This document shows positions 17,303 through 27,500 of a stretch of DNA of 51,508 bases, piece by piece. Origin of the DNA: Methylococcaceae bacterium. Lineage in GTDB: Bacteria > Pseudomonadota > Gammaproteobacteria > Methylococcales > Methylomonadaceae. Positions within the stretch are counted from its first letter, which is position 1; every line of letters begins with the position of its first letter. Under the pieces are notes generated by a model. It was not told where the DNA came from and searched no databases. It was given only the letters and a program-made list of their open reading frames with translations. Made by a program: the position numbers and the translations under genes. Location of the stretch: positions 1 to 51,508 of the forward strand of contig JAKIUK010000025.1 in NCBI GenBank assembly GCA_021647585.1. Reading direction: 5' to 3'.

Positions 17303-18061
17303 ATGTGTATTCAAAGACCTTCAACCAAGCTATACAAATCCCTTAGCTTAATTATCTTTGTTACTCCTTTTTTAATATCATGTAGCTCGACACCTGAGCA
17401 TAAAGGACCCTCTTTTGATTTATCAAAAGTAAACAAGATGGCTTTTAAATTTGAAAATAACCCTGAATTTTTAGGCCAAGCTCTACCTCAAGCAGACATT
17501 AGCAAAACAGTAACCAACAATTTATCAGAATGGGGCTATCAATTTGTAGACCCGCAATCTAACGAATATACTCATGACCTTACCATTCATATTGGTTCAA
17601 TCAGTTTCGGTTCTACTCCAGCAGGTTTTTCTTTTAGCTCAGGAAATTCCAATCCTCGCTCATTAGATTTTCAAAAAACGACCATCTTGCCACTGACCTG
17701 CTCATTAATACCCAAAGGACAAAAATTGCAACGCGCAGAATTAGTCATGCAAGTCATGGCGGAAGAGTACAAAGGTTCTAACATACTACCTGTTTCATCA
17801 ACAAAGATGATCACTCGGATCAGTGATGACATAAGCACCACCTGCTTTAACTTACTAAGCAGTTTAAGTGTTAGAACAATTCAAAATAAATCGACCACGA
17901 ATATAACTACCCCAAGATGGATACCTAAAATTCGTGTCGAAATTGAAAATACTGTAGAAACAAAAAATCAAAATAAAAACATCGATGCTGAACCTCGTAA
18001 ACGTGTCATCATTCACAATCAGGGAACCCCTGTCATCTTCAAGTTTGGTCCTGACCGATAA
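17303..18061 (+). CDS. Putative lipoprotein of unknown function
   Basis: A 252-residue predicted lipoprotein: basic N-terminus, hydrophobic stretch, then the lipobox FLISC at about residues 25-29, so it should be lipid-anchored. The rest contains an alpha/beta region (NPEFLGQALPQADISKTVTN, then LTIHIGSISFGSTPAGF) and a basic C-terminal tail. No family was recognised. ATG 17303 is preferred because it places the signal peptide correctly; a TTG 21 bases upstream is possible. The gene is divergent from the urea operon and followed by two hairpins. Confidence 0.8.
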   Translation: MCIQRPSTKLYKSLSLIIFVTPFLISCSSTPEHKGPSFDLSKVNKMAFKFENNPEFLGQALPQADISKTVTNNLSEWGYQFVDPQSNEYTHDLTIHIGSISFGSTPAGFSFSSGNSNPRSLDFQKTTILPLTCSLIPKGQKLQRAELVMQVMAEEYKGSNILPVSSTKMITRISDDISTTCFNLLSSLSVRTIQNKSTTNITTPRWIPKIRVEIENTVETKNQNKNIDAEPRKRVIIHNQGTPVIFKFGPDR

Positions 18062-18079
18062 GTAAACTCGCTTCAAATT

Positions 18080-18107
18080 GGTGCATAAACGATACCTTTT
18101 ATGCACC
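18080..18107 (+). terminator. Hairpin after the lipoprotein gene
   Basis: GGTGCATAAA and TTTATGCACC form a perfect 10-bp stem with an 8-base loop 18 bp past the stop. No strong T-run follows. It probably acts with the second hairpin at 18141. Confidence 0.5.
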
Positions 18108-18140
18108 ATTAACATCAAACCATTCTATTTTATTTCAACT

Positions 18141-18180
18141 AAAAACACTGTCAGACTCAAATCACAGACAGTGTTTTCTC
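18141..18180 (+). terminator. Rho-independent-type terminator
   Basis: AAAAACACTGTC pairs with GACAGTGTTTT across a 14-base loop, and the T-rich end continues as TTTTCTCTTT. It separates the lipoprotein gene from the kinase gene, implying an independent promoter for the two-component pair. Confidence 0.65.
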
Positions 18181-18336
18181 TTTAATCAGTTGTGTTTAAA
18201 CAACTTTTATTGACTCAGCACAACTATTCATCAAGTTATCAACTAAGCAATCAAAGATTGATATTTTTAAGGTATATATTTTGCTTTAATCATAATAATT
18301 TTCTTTCACTCTACACAACAACCATTTGCATTTGTT

Positions 18337-21300
18337 ATGAGTTCTACCGTTCATCAAAGTATCTCAAAAACTCGTAGAGATTATAACTCCTGGGTAGCCA
18401 ATGAGACCCTGGAAGATTATGCATTGCGTTTTGCACCCCGCCAATTTCGAAAATGGTCCGAATTTCAAGTTGCCAATACGGCCTTTGGCTCAACATCTTT
18501 TCTGGTATTAGAAGCTATCGGTGGTTTCTTATCTATAAACTACGGGTTCACAAATGCATTTTGGGCCATATGTATTGTTGGTTTAGTTATTTTCATCATC
18601 AGTTTCCCAATCAGTTATTACGCTGCTCGCTATAATATTGATATTGATTTACTTACTCGTAGCGCAGGGTTTGGTTATTTTGGCTCCACCATTACCTCTT
18701 TAATATACGCTTTTTTCACTTTCACCTTATTTGCACTCGAAGCCTCTATTATGTCCAAGGCTCTCGAATTATATTTTCATATTCCTATAGCATTTGCTCA
18801 TTTTATCAGTGCCATTATTGTGATTCCTCTAGTCACATTCGGCATTACCACAATTAGCCGAATGCAGCTGTGGACACAGCCCTTGTGGCTTATTTTGCTG
18901 TTTATTCCTTATTACGCTGTGTTCACTAAAGAACCTGAGGCATTACTCACTTTGAAAGCCTACTTTGGTATTGCTACTAGTGGTCAGGACTTTAATTGGC
19001 TACTCTTTGGTAGTGCAGCGACAATCGCTTTTTCGATGGTTGCCCAAATTGGCGAACAGGTCGATTTTCTACGTTTTATGCCTGAGTTAAAAAAACACAA
19101 TCGCTTTCGTTGGTGGACTGCAACGATTATTGCGGGTCCCGGCTGGGTTGTCTTTGGTGTTATTAGACAACTCGGTGGAGCTCTTCTGGCCCACTTTGCC
19201 ATTCAACAAGGCATTGCATACGAACATGCACATGAACCCACGCAAATGTATTTAATGGCTTATCGTATGATCATTGATAATGCAGAATTAGCCTTGGCAA
19301 TAACAACGCTGTTTGTAGTCATTTCCCAGCTTAAAATCAATGTTACTAATGCTTATGCTGGCTCACTGGCATGGTCTAATTTTTTCTCTCGCCTTACTCA
19401 TACCCACCCGGGCCGAGTCATCTGGTTATTATTCAATGTATCTATCGCATTACTATTAATGGAATTTGGTGTATTTGGTGCTTTGGAAAAAGTTTTAGGT
19501 TTATTTTCCAACATCACCATAGCTTGGATTAGTGCAGTTTCAGCTGACCTGATGATCAACAAACCATTAGGCTTAAGTCCAAAAATTGTTGAGTTCAAGA
19601 GGGCTTATCTTCCTGATTTAAACCCTGTAGGTATTGTTTCAACTCTTTGCGCATCACTTATATCCATATTGGCATATCTTGGTTTATTTGGTGAGTATGC
19701 ACAGGCTTTTTCTGCTTTTATTGCATTAGGACTGACTTTTATTCTAGTTCCAGGCATCGCTTATTTTACCAGCTACCGACATTATCTTGCCCGTGCAAGA
19801 CATTACAAGCACGATGCTTCACCAAGAAAATGCTGTATTTGTGAAAACTACTTTGAACATGAAGATACCGCCTATTGTCCCGCCTATGAAGGCTGTATTT
19901 GTTCGTTGTGTTGTACGCTGGATTCACGCTGCTTTGATACCTGTAAACAGGGAGACAGATTAGAAGATTATTTCGATAAATTTGCTGACTGCTGTCTTCC
20001 CTCTGCCATGTCATTAAATTCAAGAATCAGATTATTACGATTCGTACTTCTATTTGTTTTTCTTAGTAGCCTAACCAGTGTTTTTATTGGCATCATTTAT
20101 TACCAGGATTTTCTGACGGCACAACTGCATCCACAATCCTTTAATCTTTTATTCGACAACTTCATTAAGGTTTATTCTTCATTGTTGGTTTTCATTGGCT
20201 TATGTACCTGGTGGTTAATATTAAATCATGAAAGTCGCCAATTAGCACATGAAGAAACAACTAAACAAACCCAATTACTGGTCAAAGAAATTGAAGAGCA
20301 TAAAATAACAGATGCGAAATATCAGCACGCCATTATAACTGCAGATGCCGCCAATAGTGCAAAGAGTCAATTTCTGAGTAATATGAGTCATGAAATACGC
20401 ACACCTCTAAATTGCATCGTTGGATACTCACATATTCTTTACAATGATCCCTCTATACCTATACAAAGAAAAGAAGCAGTCAAGATACTTAAACGGAGTA
20501 GTGAACATTTATCCTCATTGATTGAAGATATACTGGACATTGCAGGTATTGAAGCACGTAAATTTGATCTTCGTTACGCAACCCTTGACTTCCCTTCCCT
20601 CATTGAACATTTAGTCAGTAGTTTTAAAAAACAAGCAGAAGACAAAGGTCTAAATTTCAGTTGTCAGGTAATTGATCCTTTACCCCTGCACGTACGGGGA
20701 GATGAAAAACGTATTAGACAAGTTTTAATCAATTTGCTTAATAATGCCATCAAATTTACCACTGAAGGCGAAATTATTTTTCGCATTAGCTATCGTACTG
20801 GCGTCGCCACCTTTCAAATCATTGATAGTGGGGAAGGTATTTCAGAACAAGATATAAATAACATATACCAACCCTTTACTCGAATTAGCAAGACAACTAA
20901 TAATACTGTTGCCGGTAGTGGATTAGGTCTGACGATTAGTAAAATCCTCATTGAACTGATGGGAGGGGAAATATCTGTTAAAAGTAAAATAAATCAGGGA
21001 TCTACTTTCACCGTGCGCATGTTACTCTCCAGTAGTAACACACCAACAAACATTATCAAAAATAATATCCTTGGGTTTAAAGAGGAAAGTAAAAGAATTT
21101 TAGTTGTCGATGATCAGTATGAGCATCGTACTCTCATTGCTGCATTGCTTGAACCCATCGGGTTTAGAATTCAAAAAGCCGAGTCAGGAGAAGCGTGTGT
21201 AGCAATGGTAAAAACTTTTATGCCTGATCTCATTTTAATGGATTTATCAATGGAAGGCATCAGCGGTATCGAAACATCTCGACAGCTCCGGCAACACGGA

Positions 21301-21708
21301 TTTTCTAAACCTATCATCGTATTAAGTGCAAATGCTTACCCTTCTGATCAACAAACAGCAATTGATGCAGGTTGTAATGATTTTCTTGCAAAACCAGTAC
21401 ACGTTGATGAATTATTAGAAAAAATTAAATCTTACTTATCTTTACACTGGATTCACCAAAATGAGAAGCCTGAACCCGTTCCAGCAGAGCATAACAAAAC
21501 CTTTATTCTGCCACCTCCAAATCTAATTGATCAACTCATGCAATTTGTAAAAATTGGCGACTTACTAGGGCTAAAACATCAACTCAATGAATTGGAAATG
21601 AGTAACCCCAGCTATCAGGCTTTTACCCAACAACTCAAAACCCTGGCCAATGAATTCCGCATTGAAGAAATAAAAAAGATCCTTATCACATCCACAGACA
21701 ATTCATAG
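18337..21708 (+). CDS. NCS1-permease-type hybrid sensor histidine kinase with Cys-rich domain
   Basis: An inner-membrane hybrid kinase of 1123 residues. Residues about 15-490 resemble NCS1 nucleobase/cytosine permeases: some 12 membrane segments, with an N-terminal AxRxFRKWSEFQVANTAFG-like block. Residues 499-553 are a Cys-rich module with 12 cysteines (CCIC, ICSLCC, CFDTC, CC) likely to bind metal or sense redox. Two more membrane segments follow (about 570-630), then the HisKA domain with phospho-acceptor His685 (MSHEIRTPL) and an ATPase domain (NLLNNAIKF, DSGEGI, GSGLGLTI). Then come a receiver domain with Asp969 (LILMDLSMEG) and a C-terminal helical tail. A response regulator follows after 12 bp. 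Proximity to the urea operon suggests sensing of urea, a purine or a breakdown product; the ligand is unknown. No good ribosome binding site is seen. Confidence 0.9.
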   Translation: MSSTVHQSISKTRRDYNSWVANETLEDYALRFAPRQFRKWSEFQVANTAFGSTSFLVLEAIGGFLSINYGFTNAFWAICIVGLVIFIISFPISYYAARYNIDIDLLTRSAGFGYFGSTITSLIYAFFTFTLFALEASIMSKALELYFHIPIAFAHFISAIIVIPLVTFGITTISRMQLWTQPLWLILLFIPYYAVFTKEPEALLTLKAYFGIATSGQDFNWLLFGSAATIAFSMVAQIGEQVDFLRFMPELKKHNRFRWWTATIIAGPGWVVFGVIRQLGGALLAHFAIQQGIAYEHAHEPTQMYLMAYRMIIDNAELALAITTLFVVISQLKINVTNAYAGSLAWSNFFSRLTHTHPGRVIWLLFNVSIALLLMEFGVFGALEKVLGLFSNITIAWISAVSADLMINKPLGLSPKIVEFKRAYLPDLNPVGIVSTLCASLISILAYLGLFGEYAQAFSAFIALGLTFILVPGIAYFTSYRHYLARARHYKHDASPRKCCICENYFEHEDTAYCPAYEGCICSLCCTLDSRCFDTCKQGDRLEDYFDKFADCCLPSAMSLNSRIRLLRFVLLFVFLSSLTSVFIGIIYYQDFLTAQLHPQSFNLLFDNFIKVYSSLLVFIGLCTWWLILNHESRQLAHEETTKQTQLLVKEIEEHKITDAKYQHAIITADAANSAKSQFLSNMSHEIRTPLNCIVGYSHILYNDPSIPIQRKEAVKILKRSSEHLSSLIEDILDIAGIEARKFDLRYATLDFPSLIEHLVSSFKKQAEDKGLNFSCQVIDPLPLHVRGDEKRIRQVLINLLNNAIKFTTEGEIIFRISYRTGVATFQIIDSGEGISEQDINNIYQPFTRISKTTNNTVAGSGLGLTISKILIELMGGEISVKSKINQGSTFTVRMLLSSSNTPTNIIKNNILGFKEESKRILVVDDQYEHRTLIAALLEPIGFRIQKAESGEACVAMVKTFMPDLILMDLSMEGISGIETSRQLRQHGFSKPIIVLSANAYPSDQQTAIDAGCNDFLAKPVHVDELLEKIKSYLSLHWIHQNEKPEPVPAEHNKTFILPPPNLIDQLMQFVKIGDLLGLKHQLNELEMSNPSYQAFTQQLKTLANEFRIEEIKKILITSTDNS

Positions 21709-21720
21709 CCAGGCTAATAA

Positions 21721-22626
21721 ATGAATTCTAATCCTGATTTTACTCTCGAAACTATTTTGATAGTTGATGACACACCAGATAATCTTTCTGTACTTTCAGA
21801 CATGCTTTCTGAATGTGGTTATCGTATTTTAGTTGCAATTAATGGTGAATCTGCTCTTGAGCAGATTAAATATTTGCAACCCGATCTCATCTTACTAGAT
21901 GTCATCATGCCAGGTATTGATGGCTTTGAAACCTGCCGAAGACTTAAGGAAAATCAGCTTACAGATCAAATCCCCATCATTTTCATGACTGGCTTAAGCG
22001 AACTCGATAATCTGTTAAAAGGTTTTGAAGAAGGTGCAGTTGATTACATCGTAAAACCCATCAGACCAGCAGAAGTACAGGCCAGAATAGAGGCTCAGTT
22101 ATCCCAAAAAAGAAATGCTCAACGTATGGAACAGACCTTAAATCATGTCGGTTTTGCTGCTTTAACTTTTAACAAATCAGGACTGATCACCTGGCTTTCA
22201 ACCGCTGCGAACAACATACTTCTGGATTGTTTTCCACTGATTCATACTTCAAGTTATAGTGGATTGACTTTGCCTACACCCATTCTTGAGAAGATTATAT
22301 CTAAAGATAATTTTTCATTCCCAAAATCTCAGTTAAACGATCACTATAATGGAAAAATAGTACCTTGTTCTTTAGCGGATGAACAAATGCTGCTGATTCA
22401 AAAAAACACTGAAGAATGGGATTTAGCTTCTCTAAAAAACTCTTTTGGCCTAACCGCAAGGGAAGCAGAAATCCTTATGTGGGTTTCCCGAGGCAAAACC
22501 AATAAAGAAGTTGGGTTAATTCTTGACACCAGCCCAAGAACCGTCAATAAACATCTTGAACATATCTTTGAAAAACTTGGGGTACCGACAAGAACAGCAG
22601 CTGTAGCAAAAGTTCTAAAAAAATAA
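21721..22626 (+). CDS. LuxR-type response regulator
   Basis: A 301-residue transcription factor that should receive phosphate from the kinase encoded 12 bp upstream. The receiver domain (about 10-130) has the acidic pair in LIVDDTPDN, the phospho-acceptor Asp60 (LILLDVIMPGIDG) and the Lys of VDYIVKPIRP. A middle region of about 100 residues may be PAS-like. The C-terminal LuxR/GerE helix-turn-helix starts near FGLTAREAEILMWVSRGKTN and ends TRTAAVAKVLKK. Likely targets include the nearby urea operon, but this is inference. No terminator is visible behind it. Confidence 0.93.
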   Translation: MNSNPDFTLETILIVDDTPDNLSVLSDMLSECGYRILVAINGESALEQIKYLQPDLILLDVIMPGIDGFETCRRLKENQLTDQIPIIFMTGLSELDNLLKGFEEGAVDYIVKPIRPAEVQARIEAQLSQKRNAQRMEQTLNHVGFAALTFNKSGLITWLSTAANNILLDCFPLIHTSSYSGLTLPTPILEKIISKDNFSFPKSQLNDHYNGKIVPCSLADEQMLLIQKNTEEWDLASLKNSFGLTAREAEILMWVSRGKTNKEVGLILDTSPRTVNKHLEHIFEKLGVPTRTAAVAKVLKK

Positions 22627-23015
22627 GATTTTCTTCTATTTTAAAGTAATAATGTCATATTCAGGTTTTGATTAATTCTAAATTTAACTCCAGTAAATCT
22701 TCAGATGCTTATTTCCCATAAGGTTTTGTATTGCAATGGTAAAAATGGTTTTCGATCAGGTGCTATTTAGAAGGGGCAGAACAGCGGCTTTAACTTGTTG
22801 TTTTACATTGAATTAGAAGTGCTGTAGAATTAATAACTTGTGCTATAATCTGTGATCCAACTGATTTTTCTAGGTTTAATGGCATCAAGATCTAAGCCGT
22901 CCAGTAACCAATTTAATTGTTGTCCTGTAACAATCTGGGGTTGGGAATTACGTCAAGAATTGAGCACTTACCAAGAATTTAAGAAGAGAGAAAGCGAATG
23001 TTCTCAATCTTTCGC
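22627..23015. other. Gene-free stretch with a lone element end
   Basis: No convincing gene. A 63-codon open frame beginning at 22852 has no ribosome binding site and no recognisable protein features. The stretch contains one copy of the terminal repeat of the 241-bp element (see 22858-22874) just downstream of the intact tupA-like gene. Confidence 0.5.
22858..22874. mobile_element. Solo terminal repeat of the 3611-3851 element family
   Basis: CAACTGATTTTTCTAGG is identical to the right end of the element at 3611-3851, followed here by TTTAA, similar to the TTAAA target site there. No matching left end was found upstream, so this is a remnant. Both tupA-like copies thus lie next to the same element end. 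Confidence 0.65.
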
Positions 23016-23837
23016 TTATTTTGTCTCCATCACATCAGGATAAAATAATTGTTGGTCTCCTTTGTTAAAGTCAGCAATAATTTTCTGGCCTTGCTCACTG
23101 ATTACAAAGTCGATATATTTTTTGGCTAAATCGTACTTAACATGTGGATGTTTAACTGGATTAACTGCCATTACATGATAAGGGTTAAATAATACCGGAT
23201 CACCTTCAAAATTAATCTTTAAAGAGATTTTATTTGTAAAAGCAATCTGAGTACCACGGTCAGTCAATGTATACCCCTGTTTATCATCGGCAATTCTTAA
23301 AACAGCGGCCATACCCTGACCGGCAACAGCGTACCAAGTTCCTTCCGGTTTAATATGTGCTAGTTTCCACAACTGCATTTCTTTTTTATGGGTTCCTGAA
23401 TCATCTCCCCGTGAGATAAAAGTAGATTGGCTTTCGGAAATTTTACGCAATGCTTCAACTGCAGTTTTAGCCGATGCAATAGAGGCAGGATCGCCTACGG
23501 GTCCAACAATAACAAAATCGTTATGCATGACTGCCAAACGATCAATAAAATCGCCTTGTGAAACATATTCCAACTCTGCTTTGGGAGCATGTACAAAGAC
23601 TACGTCTACATCACCGTTAGCACCAATTCTAAGTGCCTTGCCTGTTCCAACAGCTATTACATCCACTCTTATATTGGTGTTTTTTTCAAAAACAGGATTC
23701 AGAACAGCCAGAAGTCCTGAATTCTCAGTACTGGTTGTTGTAGAAAGCCTTAAAATATCATCTGCCCAACAGGGTTGAAATATAGCTAGCAGAACAGTTA
23801 CCAACCCTATGTTTAAAATATATTTAGTGTTATACAT
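23016..23837 (-). CDS. tupA: Tungstate/molybdate-type periplasmic binding protein (TupA-like)
   Basis: Periplasmic solute-binding protein of 273 residues. It has a signal peptide (about 1-26, ending CWA followed by DDILRLSTTTST) and the TupA/WtpA-like core: STTTSTENSGLLAVL, AVGTGKALRIGANGDVDVV, MHNDFVIVGPVGDPA and SRGDDSGTHKKE. These residues bind the oxyanion in the family, most often tungstate. ATG 23837 with GGAA upstream is preferred over a TTG eight codons earlier, which misplaces the signal peptide. No tupB or tupC permease/ATPase gene is next to it, so it must share a distant transporter or be a leftover. A broken copy lies at 3400-3958. Confidence 0.88.
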   Translation of the reverse strand: MYNTKYILNIGLVTVLLAIFQPCWADDILRLSTTTSTENSGLLAVLNPVFEKNTNIRVDVIAVGTGKALRIGANGDVDVVFVHAPKAELEYVSQGDFIDRLAVMHNDFVIVGPVGDPASIASAKTAVEALRKISESQSTFISRGDDSGTHKKEMQLWKLAHIKPEGTWYAVAGQGMAAVLRIADDKQGYTLTDRGTQIAFTNKISLKINFEGDPVLFNPYHVMAVNPVKHPHVKYDLAKKYIDFVISEQGQKIIADFNKGDQQLFYPDVMETK

Positions 23838-24287
23838 GTACGTCTTATTTCCATTGCTCAATTTCTATGCACTGAAAGTGTATAGTGATGTGACTGGCAT
23901 GATAGTCAAGTAGCAGTTGAAAGTCCAACCAAAGTACTGACAACAAACCTGGTTTTGATAGTGACTAATGCTGCCCAAGCTGTTTCCAAAATGAAAAATA
24001 CCGTTGTGGAGCTGCTCGTCATTCCAAGTAATTATTTACAAGAGAAATTGAAAGTGCTTATTGATTATATCGCTTGTACCATTAAGCCAATACGAAAAGG
24101 GAGGAGCTATTGCCAGCTAAAATCAAAAATGAAAACAAATTGCATTTTTCTACTTACAAAAAGTACAGTTAATCAATAGGTTATGGATTAACTTTAATGA
24201 CATTGGATCTGTCCCATTCTTCTTTGAACCAAGTTGGTTGACCCCATGAAATATATGCTAAATAACTTCAAGATTATTTTTATGTTT
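23838..24287. other. Stretch without a convincing gene
   Basis: A 74-codon open frame from GTG 23955 lacks a ribosome binding site and any known motif, but a strong plus-strand terminator follows at 24288. A short transcript or a decayed gene is therefore possible. Nothing else is recognised. Confidence 0.4.
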
Positions 24288-24319
24288 ATCTACAAATACT
24301 TTTTTGTAGATTTTTTTTT
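24288..24319 (+). terminator. Strong Rho-independent terminator, plus strand
   Basis: ATCTACAAA pairs with TTTTGTAGAT across a short loop and is followed by nine T. It only works for plus-strand transcription, yet no confident plus-strand gene lies upstream after 22626. Confidence 0.8.
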
Positions 24320-24535
24320 GGGCTTAGTTCTTTTTTTTCAGGCGCTGAAAACCAGGGAAAGAATTCGATGGGGCTCATTTTTATTCGTTACCTATGCGTT
24401 TTAGCAGAGTACTCATTATTTTTCTGTCTATTGAAGTAACTTTCATAATTTTAATATTTGTTTGGTTAATGCCATGTTCTGCATCAAATATTCGGATACT
24501 GTTATACCCACCACGTCCACAGAAGAATTGGTTAT
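24320..24535. other. Spacer after pilY1
   Basis: AT-rich DNA. A 70-codon plus-strand frame (24394-24606) with one hydrophobic segment overlaps the pilY1 3' end and is not supported as a gene. Confidence 0.4.
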
Positions 24536-27500
24536 CTACATTTCATGCCATGAAATACGACCTACTTGACCCGCTACTGATTCCTCTTGAGGCGACCCTC
24601 TACTAGGATCTACATAGCTGGCACTACTACCACCACTACCATCATTAAGCGTTGTGACATCTGACGTTCCATTGCGATAGATTTGTGTAACCGTTATGGT
24701 TCCATCGATATTTGTAACTTCAGTTTTGGTATACGTTGAGTTATCACTATAAGTTACAACCGTTGTTGAAGTACTTCCTACACTAGTATTTACAGTACTA
24801 ATAATAGCCAAGCCACCGCTAAAAATACCATCCGTTGGATCAGCCGAACCTGCTGCAGGAGTCAGTGCCGATGCATTAGATACAAAATCTTCAGGTGCAT
24901 CCGCTATCCAGTTCGCTTCCCCATAACAAAACCCATTCGGATGATGCCAAAAGCTAGTGTATTCCGCTAATACATAATTAGTAAAATCGGCTTGTTTGAC
25001 TCTCCAGCCATATTTTACTCTTTCGTTAACAGCTAGGCCGTCATTACCGTTATGGTTAAGCTCTAAAGCCGAAGCAGGCGTAGTCGATTTGATGATTTGA
25101 ATAGCCAATGCGCCATTGAATCGCTCACCATTTGGACCAATAAGACCTTTTCTTCCAGCTGTATCATTTATCATACTGCCATCTGTATTAAGCTTGTTAA
25201 CACAACCCGTTTTAGTTGGAATCAATCCTGCGCGTATTATACCGCCATCACCCCACCAATCTTTTGATTTGAAAGCATCCAATGGCAGGTTATAAATTAA
25301 GGTATTGATATCTGCGCGGGTATAAGTAGATAAGCTGGATATCAATGTTGATGCATTAGTTTCATTAGCCAAGTTGCCATAGGTTTTGACATTTTCATAA
25401 TCTGCACCGCCCACAGACAATTTTGCCGCTGGATTAAGGTACTGGTTCATTACCAGAATTTTAAATTGGGTAGTGGTATCGGTAATGGCATTCGGCAAGT
25501 TAAAAGCAGGCTCACTGGCATTAAGCATGTTTACCCCAGTGACATCATATTTGTCATCATATTCATGGACGTGTTTCTGGCCTTCGTTTTTGACACCATA
25601 GTCCCCAATTACTACTGTCGAGGTAGTTACCGTATTACAAGTAATGGATTGATTAAACTGCTGGCCACTCGCTGAACTACAAGTAAGTGCTTGATCAAAT
25701 TTCTGTTTATCGGGATTACTTTCGTCTTTATCACATTTGTTACCCGTGGAAAAGTCAGTCAAATAATCGAAATTTCCAGAAATATCCTCACATTTTTTAT
25801 ATATCCGGTTGAGTTTCTCTTGAACTTTGGATATTTTCTCACAGATAGTTCTAGTAGCAGTAGGTACTGAACCACCACAACTGCTGCCTGTTGAATACTC
25901 CGTCAAGTAAACATAACCGCTTGAAAACCCATTGCCGCTGTTGCAAAAAGTATTAGACAACTGATCATATTCCGCTTGAACATTGGAAGTTACTGCACAA
26001 ACTGTTTTCGTTTCACTATCTGCGGTTGCCGTCGAGATTGTTTGTGCTGACGCAGCACCATAATAATAAATATCAAAATCAAAATGCCCACCGGATACAC
26101 CGGGATCGGGGGGATTTATCACATTACCACTAGGCGTAGTAGGTAAATCTGGATGAAATGCAAAAAGCGTGGTCGTAAACCCTAGAGCTTTGACCAAAAT
26201 AGGCTGGGAAAATACACCACTGCCAAGAAATTTTGACACAGGAATACATGTAATATGATTAGTAGTATCCACTATACAACCCTCTGCTAAATCATTCACA
26301 TCAAAATTGCCATCCAGATTGAGATCAAAAATGGTTTTTGATGGTGAGCCACCGGTAAAAAAATTAAACTCGTTTAGCCAGTTTGCACCATCAGGTGGTA
26401 ATGTATTTGTAACCGTCGGATTAGTTGTTAGAAAATAATAGCGTAGATTATTATAAAAAGGGGCTTCTCCAATAGCACGTTCGCCAGAAGGCAATGCGAC
26501 CTTCCACCCTTCATTATTACCGACAGTCCAGTCTGGAACGTTGGCAGTAATAGTTCGCACTGCTTTACCTGAAAAAGTAGCCGCTGACAATGTCTGAGTC
26601 AATAATTTGCTGTTATCAACTGGCAGCCCTGGCGCGCCATCCCAGATGCCATAAGCATAATGCACGGATGTATCGGTTTCATCACCGGTTGTTAGTATTC
26701 GTCCAGTCGCAAAGGCTACAATTATTCCACCACTGGGGTGTCCAAAAAAAGCTGGTGCAACAGTGATGGCCTGTGCCGGTGATGTGGTAAAAACCAGGGA
26801 TGAAGTATTATTGACTAAATCAAATTTCCAAAGATTGCCATCAATATCCCCCGCATATGCATAGTCAACTTTTCCATCATTATTCACATCAACAAGGCTA
26901 GGTGTAGAAAGCCCGTTTGGACTACCCGCATTTCCAGAATTGGTGTCAATGGCGTTAATCAATGCACCAGTATTAATATTAATAATATAAAGGATGGCAT
27001 GCCCATTACCACTATTAACATAACCATTACCAATAATCGCAACAGCCGTGCCGTTATTCAGCCGGGCAATTTTAGGAGTCCCATAGGTATAGCCTAAATT
27101 AGCAAAACCAGTTGTCGTTTCGGTAATTTCCCACTTTATTTTACTGGCCGCATCATCTTCACTGGTTGGCGAAGGATTTGTAATATCAAGTGCATAAAGC
27201 CCTTTACCGCCAGCCCCTAACCCTCCCACCAGAATTGTTTTAACAGTACCTGAAAAATCCACATTGGCAATATTGACAGGCCCATCAACAAAATGAGTAT
27301 GAACAAAGGGTTTATTAACCAGTCTATTCAGATTAGGAATCAACATGGATGGAATATAAGCAAAAACTTCAGAGCCATTTGTTGCATTAAACACATGCAA
27401 CATTCCATCATTAGTTCCGGCATAAATCCGTTTTTCGCCACCAATATGCTTGATATAAAAGGGCGAGGAATGCTTAGCATCTCCCATCACGTGCTCACGA

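Noticed and set aside
22852..23043. 63-codon frame possibly encoding a transposase start
   Set aside because: It begins in the element end and lacks any transposase motif; only the terminal repeat itself is supported.
24394..24606. Short hydrophobic protein overlapping the pilY1 end
   Set aside because: It overlaps a confident gene on the other strand, with no ribosome binding site and no family match.
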